64,000 nt of DNA. Origin: Dipteronia dyeriana. Taxonomy: Eukaryota > Streptophyta > Magnoliopsida > Sapindales > Sapindaceae. The stretch lies in assembly GCA_032871835.1 (NCBI GenBank), contig CM065303.1, forward strand, positions 54,598,597 to 54,662,596, read 5' to 3'. Position 1 is the stretch's first letter; the number at the start of each line of letters is the position of its first letter. Below are positions 48,712 through 60,319 of the stretch, piece by piece. The notes beneath the pieces are model-generated. The model made no database searches, had not been told where the DNA came from, and was given only the letters and a program-made list of their open reading frames with translations. A program made the translations under genes and the position numbers.

Positions 48712-49710
48712 CAGTGATGCAAAAGTCGTTAGGCGCCAGTCGGACGGCGACCCACCGCCTAGCGCCTAGGGAGACTAGTCGGGGACTAATCGGAAACTAG
48801 ACAAATGGTCGGAAGTTGGTCGTCGGCCGGTCGACGGGAAGCCGACAGCCAATCGGAAATATATATTTTTATATTATTATTTATATTAAATTCTAATTGA
48901 GTAAATATTATTCTATTTTATATATTTTTATTTATTGAAAAGTTGTAACACATTAGTACATTACACACCACCACTTGTATAGTTATATATAAATTATAAA
49001 ATATAAACAAAGCATAATTCAAAAGAAAAAAAAAGTTGTAACATATTATTGTATTAGTGTATTACACACTAACACTAACACTAATAAATAATTACACGTG
49101 TTACCCACTTACAGCATAACTTTCACACCTCACAATCTCACATACACCTTTCATCCACCAAAACTAAAACTAAATTAGTCTTCGTCTTCGACCAGACACC
49201 ACACACCAGTACAACTCATACCACATTGTTCCCTTTCGTGTGAATTCTCCAGCGGTGAATTCAAAACTTGTGGCGACTACAGGGGAAACGGTTGACTGCA
49301 GTCCCCGATACCACCAGATGCGGTCGAACCGGATCTACAAAGTACACCACACACAACACTGCACTGGTTTAGTCGATGAGAACTGAAGAAGTGAAGGTCA
49401 ACAACGATCGGTGACAGGTGACGACAGCGACATACGATGACGACGACGACGACGACGACGACGACGGAGGAAGACGATCGACAACAGGCGGTGAAGGACT
49501 GAAGCGACGATCGGTGATGAGAGAAGAGAGTGGACATTTTTGACGACTAGAGGTCCGATTAGATCCGACTAAGTCCGACGAAGTCGGACTATATCCGATT
49601 TTGACCGACTTTGACTGAGGCCGCCTTACGGCGTCGACTACCTTCAAATCGCGGCGGTAGCTTACCGCCGAGCGACTAATCGGCCCTAGTCGCCAACTTC
49701 TGCAACACTG
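48712..49710. mobile_element. Non-autonomous hAT element with GGTATCAC 8-bp duplication
   Basis: 999 bp. Terminal inverted repeats start CAGTG: left CAGTGATGCAAAAGTCG, right complement CAGTGTTGCAGAAGTTGG. The flanking 8-mers are identical, GGTATCAC (48704-48711, 49711-49718). 8-bp duplications and CAGTG-type ends define hAT elements. The subterminal regions carry many short words 'gtcgg/ccgac' (48745-48860 and 49550-49700), as expected of hAT transposase binding sites. A (GAC)n run lies at 49438-49466. There is no transposase; the ORFs across the GAC repeat are artefacts. The GC content of the ends is far above that of the neighbours. Confidence 0.93.
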
Positions 49711-49718
49711 GGTATCAC

Positions 49719-50124
49719 CAAACCCAACCCTAACCAACCCATTCACACCCCTACTGAGGGTTCGAATCCTCCCCTTAAAAAAAATTTAACTCTTAATTTA
49801 AAAAATGTAATACTTAAAAAAAATAATAATAAGGTTTGTCAAATCATATTAAACAGAACTAATTTATTGGTGAGTTACAAACTATTTTGGGAATTGTTTC
49901 ATTTTAGGATAAATTTTGACAGGCGATTGTGTTGGTCTAAGAAATCCCTTTCGGAAACCCAAAGAATATAAACATTTTAGTATTGCCTTTTCTTAAGTAG
50001 AACTTAAAGCAGATGCTCATCCTTCTCTAACTAATTTCTCATCAACATTTACACACTAATCAATAAAATACAACCATGTCACTAATACACAAAGGAATAA
50101 TCAAAATATTTTACAATACTAAAC
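49719..50124 (-). other. 3' flank of the kinase gene
   Basis: No gene. On the minus strand an AATAAA hexamer (49863-49868) lies about 260 bp after the stop codon and could be the poly(A) signal; this is a guess from position only. Confidence 0.3.
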
Positions 50125-53100
50125 CTAACTCTGCATTGGACGCTTACCATGCCGGTCTGGTCTTGGGCTTGAAAGAGCTGAAGTAGACGCCGAAGCTGTA
50201 TTGCTATTCAAGCTTGTATCATATGTACGCGAACTGGAATCTCTAGAACTTCCACCTGTTCCAAGAGTTGATGACGACATTGCTGCAGGCCGGGGAGCTC
50301 TTCTGTATCGAGAACCCGGTACTCCAGGCCTACTTGGTTCTTCTAGATTGCCAGGTTTCTTTGATAGCAGAACAGCTACACGTCGCATAAGAGGCCTTAG
50401 TTTCGGATCACCTTGCGTGCATAGCAACCCTATCTGGATACACATTGCTATTTGGTCCGTGGCTCCTGAGTCTGCTAATTTGGGGTCAACAATCTCCAAG
50501 CTCCTTCCTTTCTTGTAGAGTTTATATGCCTGCAAATACAACATACAAAGTCAATTAAGCTTCTTTTTTTTCTTTCCTGAATCTCTTGCATCGTCAAATG
50601 TAAACTTCTCTCTAGGTTTTCATGTGTCCATTCGGTGCCAACATTCCCATCTCATGTATCATAGAAAGTCTACAGAAATTTCTTAGTATTCTAAATGAAG
50701 TTCAATATGTTGCCTGAAAGTGGTAAAACAGCCAAACGTGTTGCAAGATGCTATACCGAAACCGTACGAACCATTAGAGGCTAAATTGATGATTTTCACA
50801 AAGTATATTGTGAATAACATCTTCGATATTCTATTGAAGAAATGATTCAGATTATGTTCTTACCCAATCGAGCAGATTCTGCGCATCAACATCTAAATTG
50901 AAGTTTGAATTTCTATGTCCACTGATCAGCTCTAAAACCACAACCCCAAAGCTAAACACGTCTGCCTTAACTGATAAATTTCCATGCATGACGTATTCTG
51001 GCGCCATATAACCACTGGTTTCAAATGTTTAGAAGCAATAGATTTCTTATGTTAGATTAATGCACATGACTTGAGCACTTGACTATACAATAGATTATAT
51101 AAGGACGCTCGACAACATACTTGGTACCAGCTACACGGGTGTTAACATGTGTTTGATCTTCTGGGAAGAGGCGGGCCATGCCAAAATCAGCAATCTTGGG
51201 TATCCACTTGTCATCGAGTAATATATTGCTGGCCTTGATATCTCTGTGGATGATGCAATTGTGTGAATCTTCATGAAGGTAAAGCAATCCCCGAGCAATG
51301 CCAGTGATAATATCATACCTTCGCCTCCAATCAAGCTCCTGACTTCTATTGGATTCTGTATATAGAGACCATCACTGTTTCAATCACCATGACTATTGTG
51401 GATCCATGGTATTGGAGCCTATGCATATAACAGTTTAAAAAAGCATCACATTGTCATTTATATTTTAACCTTCATCGACGTAATGGAAAAATACATGGGA
51501 TGAAATTGGTGGATTTCTTGTAATTCAAAATAAATATCTCTCGTAATTCAACACATCAACTCCTTATAAAAAAAAATCCAATTCCAGCATCAGACCATAA
51601 ATCTTACACATCACAGTACAAAGCTTCACCTATAATAGCACAAATAAATTGAAGTTACTTCAACAAAATTCTAAATGACAACACCAACTCCCCGACCCTT
51701 CCCTAAAAGAAGTAAGTGAAAGGAATCCCAGCATATATATATATATATATAATCTTTCTATTGTCGGTTCGAACTGATGTAAGATATATTAGTTCCTTGC
51801 ATGTGGGCCATTGGATTTAAAAGGCATTCTACATTTCTCCTAAGTTTTAAGAAAAGATGTTAGTGAAATAATGGCTACAAGCTAATTGCAACTTTGTAGC
51901 AAAAATGTGAGCATATTACAAGCCCATTGAATACAATTCAATGGGTTCACTGTGTAAACTATCCTCCATCTTACATTGGCTTTCATAAATCTAAATTTCT
52001 AATTGAGTTTTAAGACAAATTTATGCTGCCAGCAAAAACACATCCAGCAATTTAAACTTTGTAATCAACTTTGACCTATTGACCATTGATTATGAAGAGA
52101 AAAGATAAAATATTGATGCATTTGAGGCCATACAGATGTCAATATCACCTTAAGAATGAATAATACATTATTATTTTTCTTGAAGGGATTTGCATATAAA
52201 TTAGTTACCATTTCCACATTGAATGCCTACCAATTCATCCAAGCTTCGATGATTTTGGAAAGGAGCATGCTTATAGTAACCAATGCCATCTAAGAACTTT
52301 TTGCAAGAACGAACAAAACAAGAGAACGAAATTCGATATTAACTGTATATAAAACTCCAATCCTCTGTGGTCTGCATCAACATCAGTTCAGGTATCCAGA
52401 AATCAACCTATAATGCTTAATTTGGACTATGAGAATAAACATAAGAGGATTGGGCTAGATTCATTCACTGAATTAACATCTGCAGTTAAATGAGTAAAGA
52501 ATGATACAATTAAACAGAAACAGAGAAGGTAAAGGGTAAAAGCTGATGCTTACTGAAGAGAAGCTTGTCAAGACTCTCGTTAGCGACATACTCATAAACC
52601 AATAGCTTTTCCATGCCATGTACACAGTAACCTAACAAATTAACAACATTCCGGTGCTGTACACGAGCCAACAACTTGGCCTCATTCTCAAATTCCTTCT
52701 TCCCTTGATTCGAGCTATGGGAAAGCTTCTTCACGGCAATTTCTCTCCCATCATCCAACTTGCCCTGTAAAGAACACAACCACACAAGTCTTCATTACCT
52801 TATTATTTACCAAGAAACTAATGAAACTCTACACCTTTAAAGTTAGATACCATGCTAAGAACATAATGTGAAGCTTAGCAGACCCCATCACAGGAATGTC
52901 AACAAAAACACAAGAGCAAAAGCAACCATTTGGCTTCATATAGCAAACACTAATATTAAACGTGTTACGGGTCAACCCGTAAAGCCCATTTAGTTAAACG
53001 GGTCGTATCGGGTTTCAAAAGGTTAACCCGTTTAATTAAACGGGTCGTATCGGATTAAAGTTAATACTATTCGGGTCGTGTCGGGTTGAGGTCAACCCGA

Positions 53101-53846
53101 CCCATGAACCCGAATTGCCAGCCCTAAATATGGGTTTCTATTTAAACAAGGTTACAAAAACCAACATTATAGATGTTTGCATTGTGGGTGCCTATTTTCT
53201 CAAGAATTTGCAAGTAAAACAGTAACTTACAAGGGTTTGAAACCTGTTTCATTTCTTAAGACATTCTAAAATAAAAGAAAATCAAAAATCTCCATTTTTG
53301 AGCACAAAAATGTTGATCAATGGATAGCAAACAACAAACTTTCAAACAATTTCCAACAAAAATCATACACATAATTCTCAACATCTTGTAACAGACAAAC
53401 TAAGTTAACCAATAAATGTAAAGAGGCTTCAGTTAATTTTCAAAATGTTTCCCATCAAATTTTCTAAACAACCAAACAGAATTGGTAAGAAATTCCAAAG
53501 CAAACCCAATTGAGATAAAATCCTCACCTTGTAGACAGGTCCAAACCCTCCCTGACCAAGCTTGTGTGCAGAGTTGAAATTCTTGGTAGCAGTGACTAAA
53601 ATTTCAAAAGGAAAGTTCTTCTGTTCCTGTGCAGCAATCTTCTCCAAATCCTCTTCGTTCTGTCCATCTGATCAAATCAAAATCACAGAATTTAAAATAT
53701 CACCAAAGCATAGACAGAGAAGCAGCAGATCATAACATATCACTGAAGAATTCAACTGGGATTCATGGGTTTCGTTTGTTACCTTTACTTGAACTGAAAG
53801 AGAAGGGTCTGATTAGATTTCGAAAGAAATTCTTGGGCTTGCTCAT
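50125..53846 (-). CDS. Receptor-like cytoplasmic kinase, CRK43/DUF26-kinase type, six exons, intact
   Basis: Predicted Ser/Thr kinase of 401 aa. Exons on the minus strand: 53846-53783, 53667-53528, 52764-52554, 51355-51121, 51014-50864, 50529-50125. All introns are GT-AG and the phases join without a stop. Motifs are Gly loop GQGGFG (59-64), AVKK with catalytic Lys 80, Glu 96 (ENEAKLL), HRDIKASN with catalytic Asp 177, DFG Asp 195 and APE 221-223. HRD makes it an RD kinase. It has no signal peptide, ectodomain or membrane helix, so it is probably cytoplasmic or membrane-tethered. The short basic N-terminus ([17 protein letters not shown]) could help attachment, but I see no Gly2 myristoylation site. 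The Ser-rich tail (after residue 350) is likely unstructured. Sequence style fits plant proteins annotated cysteine-rich receptor-like kinase 43; the substrate is unknown. Intron 3 is 1.2 kb and intron 2 holds a MITE. Confidence 0.92.
51736..51752. repeat. Short (TA)n in kinase intron 3
   Basis: An alternating TA tract within the 1.2-kb intron between exons 3 and 4. No other structure was recognised in that intron. Confidence 0.9.
52960..53126. mobile_element. hAT-like MITE in kinase intron 2
   Basis: About 167 bp rich in 'gggtcaacccg', 'aaacgggtcgtatcgg' and 'gaattgccagcccta'. This is the common plant hAT-MITE style whose end reads TAGGGCTGGCAATTCGGG on the minus strand. The flanks AATATTAA (52952-52959) and AATATGGG (53127-53134) share AATAT and may be a decayed 8-bp duplication. 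The left terminal repeat is poor. It sits inside an intron, away from both splice sites. Confidence 0.5.
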
Positions 53847-53868
53847 GAGTCTCTCTCTCTCTGCTCAT
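53785..53868 (-). promoter_or_regulatory. Upstream ORF overlapping the kinase start codon
   Basis: An ATG at 53868, 22 nt before the kinase ATG and in another frame, opens a 28-codon uORF (stop included) that ends within exon 1 (53787-53785). If transcription starts upstream of it, ribosomes initiating there would bypass the kinase start, so it could lower translation. The stretch between the two ATGs is a short GA repeat. The transcription start site is not visible. Confidence 0.4.
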
Positions 53869-54944
53869 GGAAAATTTAAAAAGAAAAAAAAAAGCTTTTT
53901 ATGAATTGGATCCTTGAAAAAAAAAAAAAATTGAAACTTGTGAGGAAAATGTTGATAGTTGCTCTGGGTTTCGTTTAATATTAAAGATTGCGTGATGGGT
54001 TTTGTTCTGGGTTTTTTTGTTTCTATGTATGAATATGTAATCTCTGTTGGAAAATAGCGTGTTGACTAGTTGAGCCTTGGTTGACAAATACGAGGTTTTC
54101 TTATTTCATTTTTTTTATTTTTTTTTATTTTACATCTCCAACGCAACAATCACTGTGTTTTGATGTATTTTATATGTTTAAGATACTATTTTTATTAGGT
54201 TATTAATTAAAATTATAAAAGTCAATGTTTATCATTAATATATTTAATAAATTGATGGAAAATAATTGGATAAGATAGGTTTTAAATGAAATATCATTAA
54301 TATTCATTAAATTTTAATTATTTTAAATATTTAAAATAAATATAAAATAGTATTTTTATAATTAAAAAAAAACATTTATTGTTGTATCAAATTTACTATA
54401 TATTTTATTGTGTACTAAATTTGACACATAATATAATATATATTCAATTTAATATAGTATTCATCACTGTATTAAAGAAATATTTTTATATTTTATATTA
54501 AATTTTAACATTAACATACAATTTTGATATAGAATTAAAGATGTTCTAAAAATACAAACTAATATTAATCGGTGTAGACCGGATTTTTTTTGCTTACGGC
54601 GGTATATATGACTCAAAGTGCTTTTGCAACCGTAATATTAATTATCGGTTACCTAATGCACAGGTTAAATGAATTGACAAACAATCCTGTTTGAGCAAAC
54701 GGCGGAGTTAACGTCAACGCATGTCGTGAGAAAAAAGAAAAAAGAATAAAAGAATAAAGAACTTGGGTAACCACTTTTCAATGCTTCTTGATGGTAAGAA
54801 CGATTATTGAGCTTGATAAGTATAAGGTAAAAAAAAAATGAAATTGATACTGCGGTAAATTATAGATAAAGATACGTGCAATTACATTGAGAAAAATATG
54901 TGCCATTGCATTCAAGTGTGCAATATAATTATATTCAAGTAGTA
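53869..54944. other. Upstream region of the kinase gene; no gene
   Basis: Presumed promoter and 5' UTR in the first few hundred bases (minus-strand gene), then AT-rich sequence. I see no clear TATA box or recognised element. Confidence 0.4.
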
Positions 54945-54952
54945 TATACATG

Positions 54953-55368
54953 AAGAGATGTTCACGGTTCGGTTAAACCGTTCGAAACCGAATCGAAACC
55001 GAATCGAAACCGTCTTCCAAAAACCGTCATCGAAACCGAACCGTAACTGTTGATTACGAAATCGGTTGGAAACCGATTTTCCGGCGGTTCGGTTACGGTT
55101 ATCCAATTCCAAAAACCGCCTCAAAACCGGCGGTTGTTTTGCTATATTTTATTAAAAAAAAACTAACCAATAGAATTTCGACACGTGGCAATTCATTTGT
55201 AAAAAACAAAACCAACCGTAACCGCCAAACCGACGGTTACGTAACCGAACCAAATCGTCCCCATCCGGTTACGGTTTCGGTTTCGGTTTCGGTTACGGTT
55301 AGACCATTTTACGGAACCGAAACCGAAACCGATGGTTCGTAACCGAAACTGAACCGTGGATACCTCTA
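54953..55368. mobile_element. hAT-type MITE with TATACATG duplication
   Basis: 416 bp. The left end AAGAGATGTTCACGG and right-end complement TAGAGGTATCCACGG match at 11 of 15 positions. The 8-mer TATACATG flanks it exactly (54945-54952, 55369-55376). The interior is packed with 'aaccgaaaccg' and 'cggttcggtt' words on both strands. ORFs through these repeats are not genes. Confidence 0.9.
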
Positions 55369-55429
55369 TATACATGCAATTACTTTGAGAAGCAGTTCCT
55401 TCGCACGATCTCGTTGCAGTCGCTATATG

Positions 55430-56343
55430 TAGGGGTGGGCACCAACCCGTCAATCCAATCCAACCCGCCAACCCAACCCGATTCGACTAGATTGGGTTGG
55501 GTTGCTTTTAAGATTGGGTTGGGTTGGGTTGGGTTGGGTTGGGTTGGGTTGGGTTGCGTTGATAAAATATAACCCAACCCAACCCGACAACCCGATATTA
55601 ATAATAAAAAATAAATTAAATAGTTTTATTTATTATTATATCTATTATTGAATCTCATTTTTTAAAATATTTAAAAAATTTACTCATACACCATTTATAA
55701 TATTATAAATGATAAATATAAATACTTTAAATATTTTATACCATAAATATATAATTCATTTATTAAAAACATGCAATTATATTGTCTACGTATTTTGTAT
55801 TAATTGGCACATCCTTAATTATACTTTAAAATATATATTTTTTTCTTATGATTTGATTAAGAATTTGAAAGAAAAAAGTCTAATAATTGTCTATAAACTC
55901 AAACTATTATGTTGGTTAAAATAAATAATAGATTATCTAACTACGAGATATTCATCGAAGTGGTTATATTGTAAAAATGATGGGAGACTTAGATGGAGAC
56001 TTTCCAAGTTGGATAAATTATTTTATTTTTTTATTTTTGTTAATTATGCAACAAATATTTAAACAATTTGTATTATGTGTTGTGATTTGATTTTGATACT
56101 TTTAAAAAATATAAACTCAATGTGGTATGATATTTGGGTAAAAAAATATTTTAAATTTGAATTTTGATATAACAAAATTGGAATTAAAATACATTTTTTC
56201 TATTGGAATTAAAAAGCCCAATCCGATCAACTCAACCCGATAAATATTGGGTTGGATTGGGTTGGGTTGGGTTAAAATTTACGTTGGGTTGGATTGGGTC
56301 AAAAAAATTTCAACCCAACCCAACCCGAAAACTCCCACCCCTG
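55430..56343. mobile_element. hAT-type element, 914 bp, with decayed 8-bp duplication
   Basis: Starts TAGGGGTGGGCACC and ends ACTCCCACCCCTG (an inverted TRGGGGTGGG). Flanks are GCTATATG (55422-55429) and ATTATATG (56344-56351), 6 of 8 identical with two transitions. Both ends carry 'gggttgggttgg' arrays (55493-55557, 56249-56280, mirrored by 'aacccaaccc'). The AT-rich centre has no recognisable transposase. Confidence 0.8.
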
Positions 56344-56351
56344 ATTATATG

Positions 56352-56790
56352 AGTAAATATGCTCCTCCTCTACTCTCGCAAGGAGCAGATTTGCTCCTCC
56401 GCTCAACAAACATATGTTCGTCCAAGTGACGAAACAGATTTTCATCCGTCGGTGCAATGAAGTTGTTTGTTATTGTCACTATTTTTTTTTCTTTTTGTGT
56501 TGCTGATGGTGTTTAATGCTGATTTGGTAATTGTTTGATACTAAAAGATTATTTGTGAGTTGATGATTGTGTTTTGATGAAATTTGGAAAAGATGTTTGG
56601 GGGATGTATATTGGATTTTAGGAGTTATGATTGTGTTTTGATGAAGATTATTTTTTTTAGTTTTTGAAAGCCGAAGAAGATGAAGTTGGGTATTGTTGAG
56701 TCAATGAAATTTTGGTTTGAAATCTGGAATTTTGGTGTTTGGGTAGTATGAAAATAAAAGATTATCGTAGATTTTTTTTTCTTTATTATG
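56352..56790. other. No gene recognised
   Basis: Spacer between the hAT element and the LTR that starts at 56791. I see nothing identifiable; its right end is presumably the target site of the gypsy element. Confidence 0.4.
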
Positions 56791-57660
56791 TGTTGACGTC
56801 GATTTCTGGATTATGCCAGAAAAGCTAACAAGAATTGGATTTTGGCTATTGAATCAAAGAGAAAAAGATGCAGAGAGAGTAACAAAGACAAATTTTACGT
56901 GGTAAAACTCCGATGGCTGGAGAAACATCCATTGGTGGTTGAAAGATCAACCCATCCAAAATCCACTAAGAGAATAAGATGTTTTACAAGCTCTTGATCT
57001 CTCTTTTTTCTCTCTGTATTTACTGTGATTGCTGTATGCTATATTGCCTATATATTTTGGACTAGATTATGGGTCTATTTATATGTTTATAGAACCCTAA
57101 TCTGCTTTGTACAAGTAATACAGGATCTTTGTATTTAATTGTGATTCGGTTACTTTCTTGAGGTCGATTCGCCTTCTTTCCTGTTTCGGAGTCTCTAATG
57201 GAAATCGAGTGGGATTCTAGTAGTGCAGTTCGACTTGGACTTGTTTCTTTATAAGAATGTAGTCTTCATAAAGAAATCAAGTTATTTTCTGATTGGGGAC
57301 TCTTCTAATTTAATACTCTTGTTTCATTTGGGATTCCTTCCTGATGGATATCGTTACGTATTTAATGACAATCCGTATGAAATAAGCACCAAGTTCTTAC
57401 TCGGGTCGTATTTATTCCCGAGTAAGAGTAATACATGACGGTCTAGAGTAGTACCGTTTGAGCCCGAGTGGAAGTGTTATTTAACCAGTCCCGAGTGCTG
57501 TTAGCTGATCCCGAGTAGGTTTTATTCAGTATATGCTTACTCGGGCTTTCTTCTCTTTAATGATGCCTTATAGGATATTTCCTGGATGCCCATTTGGGCG
57601 TCCATCTGGCTATTTTTCCTTCCTGTCAATGACGTGTATGCTTGGTAAAATTTACATACA
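56791..57660 (-). repeat. 3' LTR of the Tat-lineage element
   Basis: About 870 bp; on the minus strand TGTATGTAAATTTTACC...ACGTCAACA. The start is fixed by the adjacent polypurine tract and the end by a TG/CA boundary (could be 56789). A TATA-like 'catataaatagaccc' lies at 57071-57086 on the minus strand. 'actcggg' words are repeated in the first half. The second LTR is not in the window, so the ends cannot be confirmed by comparison. Confidence 0.65.
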
Positions 57661-57678
57661 ACAATACCCCCTTAAAAT
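57661..57678 (-). other. Polypurine tract of the Tat-lineage element
   Basis: The minus strand reads ATTTTAAGGGGGTATTGT directly before the LTR start TGTATG, the usual plus-strand primer layout in gypsy elements. Confidence 0.7.
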
Positions 57679-58149
57679 ATTTTTGCCGAGAAGATTTTAT
57701 TTCAGGCAAGAGTATTTTAATCATCTTGATTTTCTTTCGTCAGAATAGCCGTCTTGTCATAATGACGCGTTTTAATGGTGACTCTGTAATTTCGATTCGC
57801 TTTATCACGCAAGATTTTAAATGATAACGACGTTTTAAAGTTTTGACGGTTGAGGGCTACTTCCTGTCTTGACACGTGTCCCTCGTCTCTTCATTTTTCA
57901 ATACCATTTATGAGAAATGATTTTTGCGTTTCCCTAAGCGCCGCCTACGCCATCAAGTTTTGTCATAAATTTTTTTCCCGCTTTGAAATCCTAGGGTTTC
58001 GTGCCATCTCATCTTTAAATTCTTCGCTGAGAGATATTGTTGGTTTATTCTCAAAAATTCAGCAGAAATCTCTTCAAACTCAGATTTCTTTGTCCAGAAG
58101 TTCGCGATTCTCCTCTTGAAGATCTTGCATCGGTCTCAATTCAAGGTTA
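57679..58149 (+). promoter_or_regulatory. Region upstream of the antisense ORF (candidate promoter and leader)
   Basis: No clear ORF belongs to this stretch. It contains 'tgacacgtgtccc' (57871-57883), which includes an ACGT G-box-type core, and from about 57940 a leader-like CT-rich stretch. If the antisense ORF is transcribed on its own, the promoter should be here, between it and the LTR. This is an inference from layout. Confidence 0.3.
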
Positions 58150-59316
58150 GTTTTAATAGGGCCATCTTCCCGCCATCGTCTCTTTAAAATCGCTTTTGAT
58201 GCATTAGAGCATGGGGATTTCCAGTTAGTATCTTGCATTAAACGATTACTGGGGGATATCCCAATAGATGAACCTCCATTTTTAGAGGTTGATGTTTCTG
58301 GGCTTCACCCTGACGTCACTTTCAGCCTTGTATCGAGTTCTCCATCTAGTTCTGATTCTGATTCTGATATTTCTGATCACAGGGTATCTTCTCGAAGGAT
58401 GGGTAAACATCAGAGCACAAGTAAAGTATACAAGCACGGATCGAGCAGTGTTCAGACCAGAGACCAGAGACCAGAGACCAGATTGTTAACGAGGGTGACG
58501 TTGATGAAGTGTACAGGGCGTCTCGTCTTTTGTTTTCTGATACTTGCCCGAGTGGCTTTAATACTAAGCCAAATGTGGTCGGGCCAGCTGAGATAGAAAA
58601 ATACCGCTCCAGATTTGACTTGCCCGACTCAGTCACTTTGGTTCTTGCGGGGGATAGAGCCGTATGGAATCCTCCTGAGGGCATGGTCGCAATTTATGGG
58701 TCGATGCTTTGCTGTGGCGTCACACTTCCCCTTCAGCCTTTTATTGCCTGGTTTTTGGCTGAGGCAGGGATAGCCCCAGCTCAGTTGGCCCTGAATAGTT
58801 ACAAAGCCTTGATGTGTATGTGGCACATGTTCAGTCGAATGAACCTTTCACCGCCTTCCCCGAATGAAATCAGACATTTCTTTACGCTGAGGCAGGTTAG
58901 CAGAACGGGGACCTATTTCCTTGCATCTACTTCTTCGGACGGTTGGGTCCCCAAAGAAGCCAAGGTAAATTAGGGGGTTGATGCTTCTGTTGACCCGAAA
59001 AAGAAGGGTTTCATATGGGGATTCCCTACATCCAACAAATTTTGGAAGAACAGTTGGTTTTTTAATGGAGGGGCCCTCGGGCTCGATATCACTGTTCAAT
59101 ATGGGAATTCCCACATGGTGTTGAGTGTTCCCCGCTTCTTCTGTTCCCCCAAAGTGTGGAAGAAGAAAACAATTGACTATAGCGATTCAGAGGTGAAGAG
59201 GCTGACTCGGGCAGCTGTTCGTACTCTGGAAAAGAGAAGCAAGAGCTATCTTTTCAAAGAGGATGACTTGATAAATCTCGGCTTCTTCAAACAGATTTCG
59301 GGCCATCGCAGGCGTT

Positions 59317-59385
59317 GTAAGTAACCCGGCGCCCTCTGTTGTATTTCTCTGCTTTTCCATTTTCTTTTCTAACTTTTTTTTTTAG
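59317..59385 (+). other. Predicted intron 1 of the antisense ORF
   Basis: 69 bp, donor GTAAGT, pyrimidine-rich run then TTTAG. Removing it joins RRR to FDTDVVSD in the reading of the family protein. It is at the short end for plant introns. Confidence 0.65.
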
Positions 59386-60224
59386 TGTTCGATACGGACG
59401 TTGTCAGCGATCTTCAGGCTAGCCAGGTGAAGGCGATTCTACAAACGAGTAGAAAGGAAGCTTCCCGTTAGGGCGATGAGGGTATTGTTCCACCCGAGCC
59501 TGATGAGGAAACTGATATCGCTGAACAAATTCCCGAGTGCATTGATCGGGGTGCTTAGCCTTCTACTCAAGATTTCGCTGGTCCAAGTGGCCAAGGTGAG
59601 CCTACTGACACCCAACTGCCTGAAAATAGGGAGAGGCAGTATGAGGGTCTAGGTGAAGAGCCTGTTGGACGGTTTGAAGCTGGCAACGGTGGTAACATCT
59701 TGATGGATCAAGTGCCTGCCGGTGCCGAGTTCTTTGAGTCTTTTCGGGACTATCCGTTAGAAAATCCTGCTGCTTATCTTAACTTCCACCGTTCTCAGGG
59801 TGAGAAGCAAAAGGCAGTCAGTTCGCTGTCTCGTCCTCTCAAAGTTCCTCGGGTAGTCTCATTCATTGACTCCAGTGACGAAGATGTTGCCGACTAGATT
59901 GCCCCAAGTGTTGGTGCTGGAGCATCAGTAGATGCAGCCACTTTAAAATCGAGTAGGGCTTCTTCTACCCCCGAAGTTGGAGATATGAGGGTTGAAACTT
60001 CGGGGTTACCTTCTCCATCCTTAGAGCCGAACAGGGCTTCTCCTGCCCCCGAGTTTGGAAATCTGGGAGTTGAACCCTCCGGGGTTCCTTCATTCCTTTC
60101 TCCCCGGGATATGCTACAGGAGATGTCCTTCGGTCGGGCTTATATTGGGGAGGACCGCTGGAGCAGTTTTAGAGATGGTTCACTGACCGAACGTCTCCAA
60201 AATGTTTTCAACGGCGCATCTTAT

Positions 60225-60319
60225 GTAAGTTAAATCTGACTCAGTTAATTCTGACTTAGTTAATTCTGACTCCTTTATTGTTTTGCTTCTGTCGGATTTC
60301 TAAGTATATTCTTTTGCAG
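60225..60319 (+). other. Predicted intron 2 of the antisense ORF
   Basis: 95 bp, donor GTAAGT and acceptor TTTTGCAG. It contains three near-copies of 'tctgactcagttaattc'. Splicing joins GASY to MVAEFAEL. Confidence 0.65.

Noticed and set aside
49277..49746. Overlapping ORFs rich in Val or Ser
   Set aside because: They are generated by the (GAC)n microsatellite inside the hAT element.
50201..50518. 105-aa plus-strand ORF opposite kinase exon 6
   Set aside because: It is the shadow of the real exon on the minus strand, which carries the conserved kinase C-terminal subdomains.
55493..55557. GGGTT repeats resembling telomeric DNA
   Set aside because: The unit is GGGTT/GGTTGGGTT, not TTTAGGG, and is mirrored at the other end of a 914-bp hAT-type element.
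57850..58119. 89-aa plus-strand ORF in front of the antisense gene
   Set aside because: The sequence looks like a leader with a CT-rich composition; it does not join in frame to the following domain and I recognise no family. A uORF cannot be excluded.
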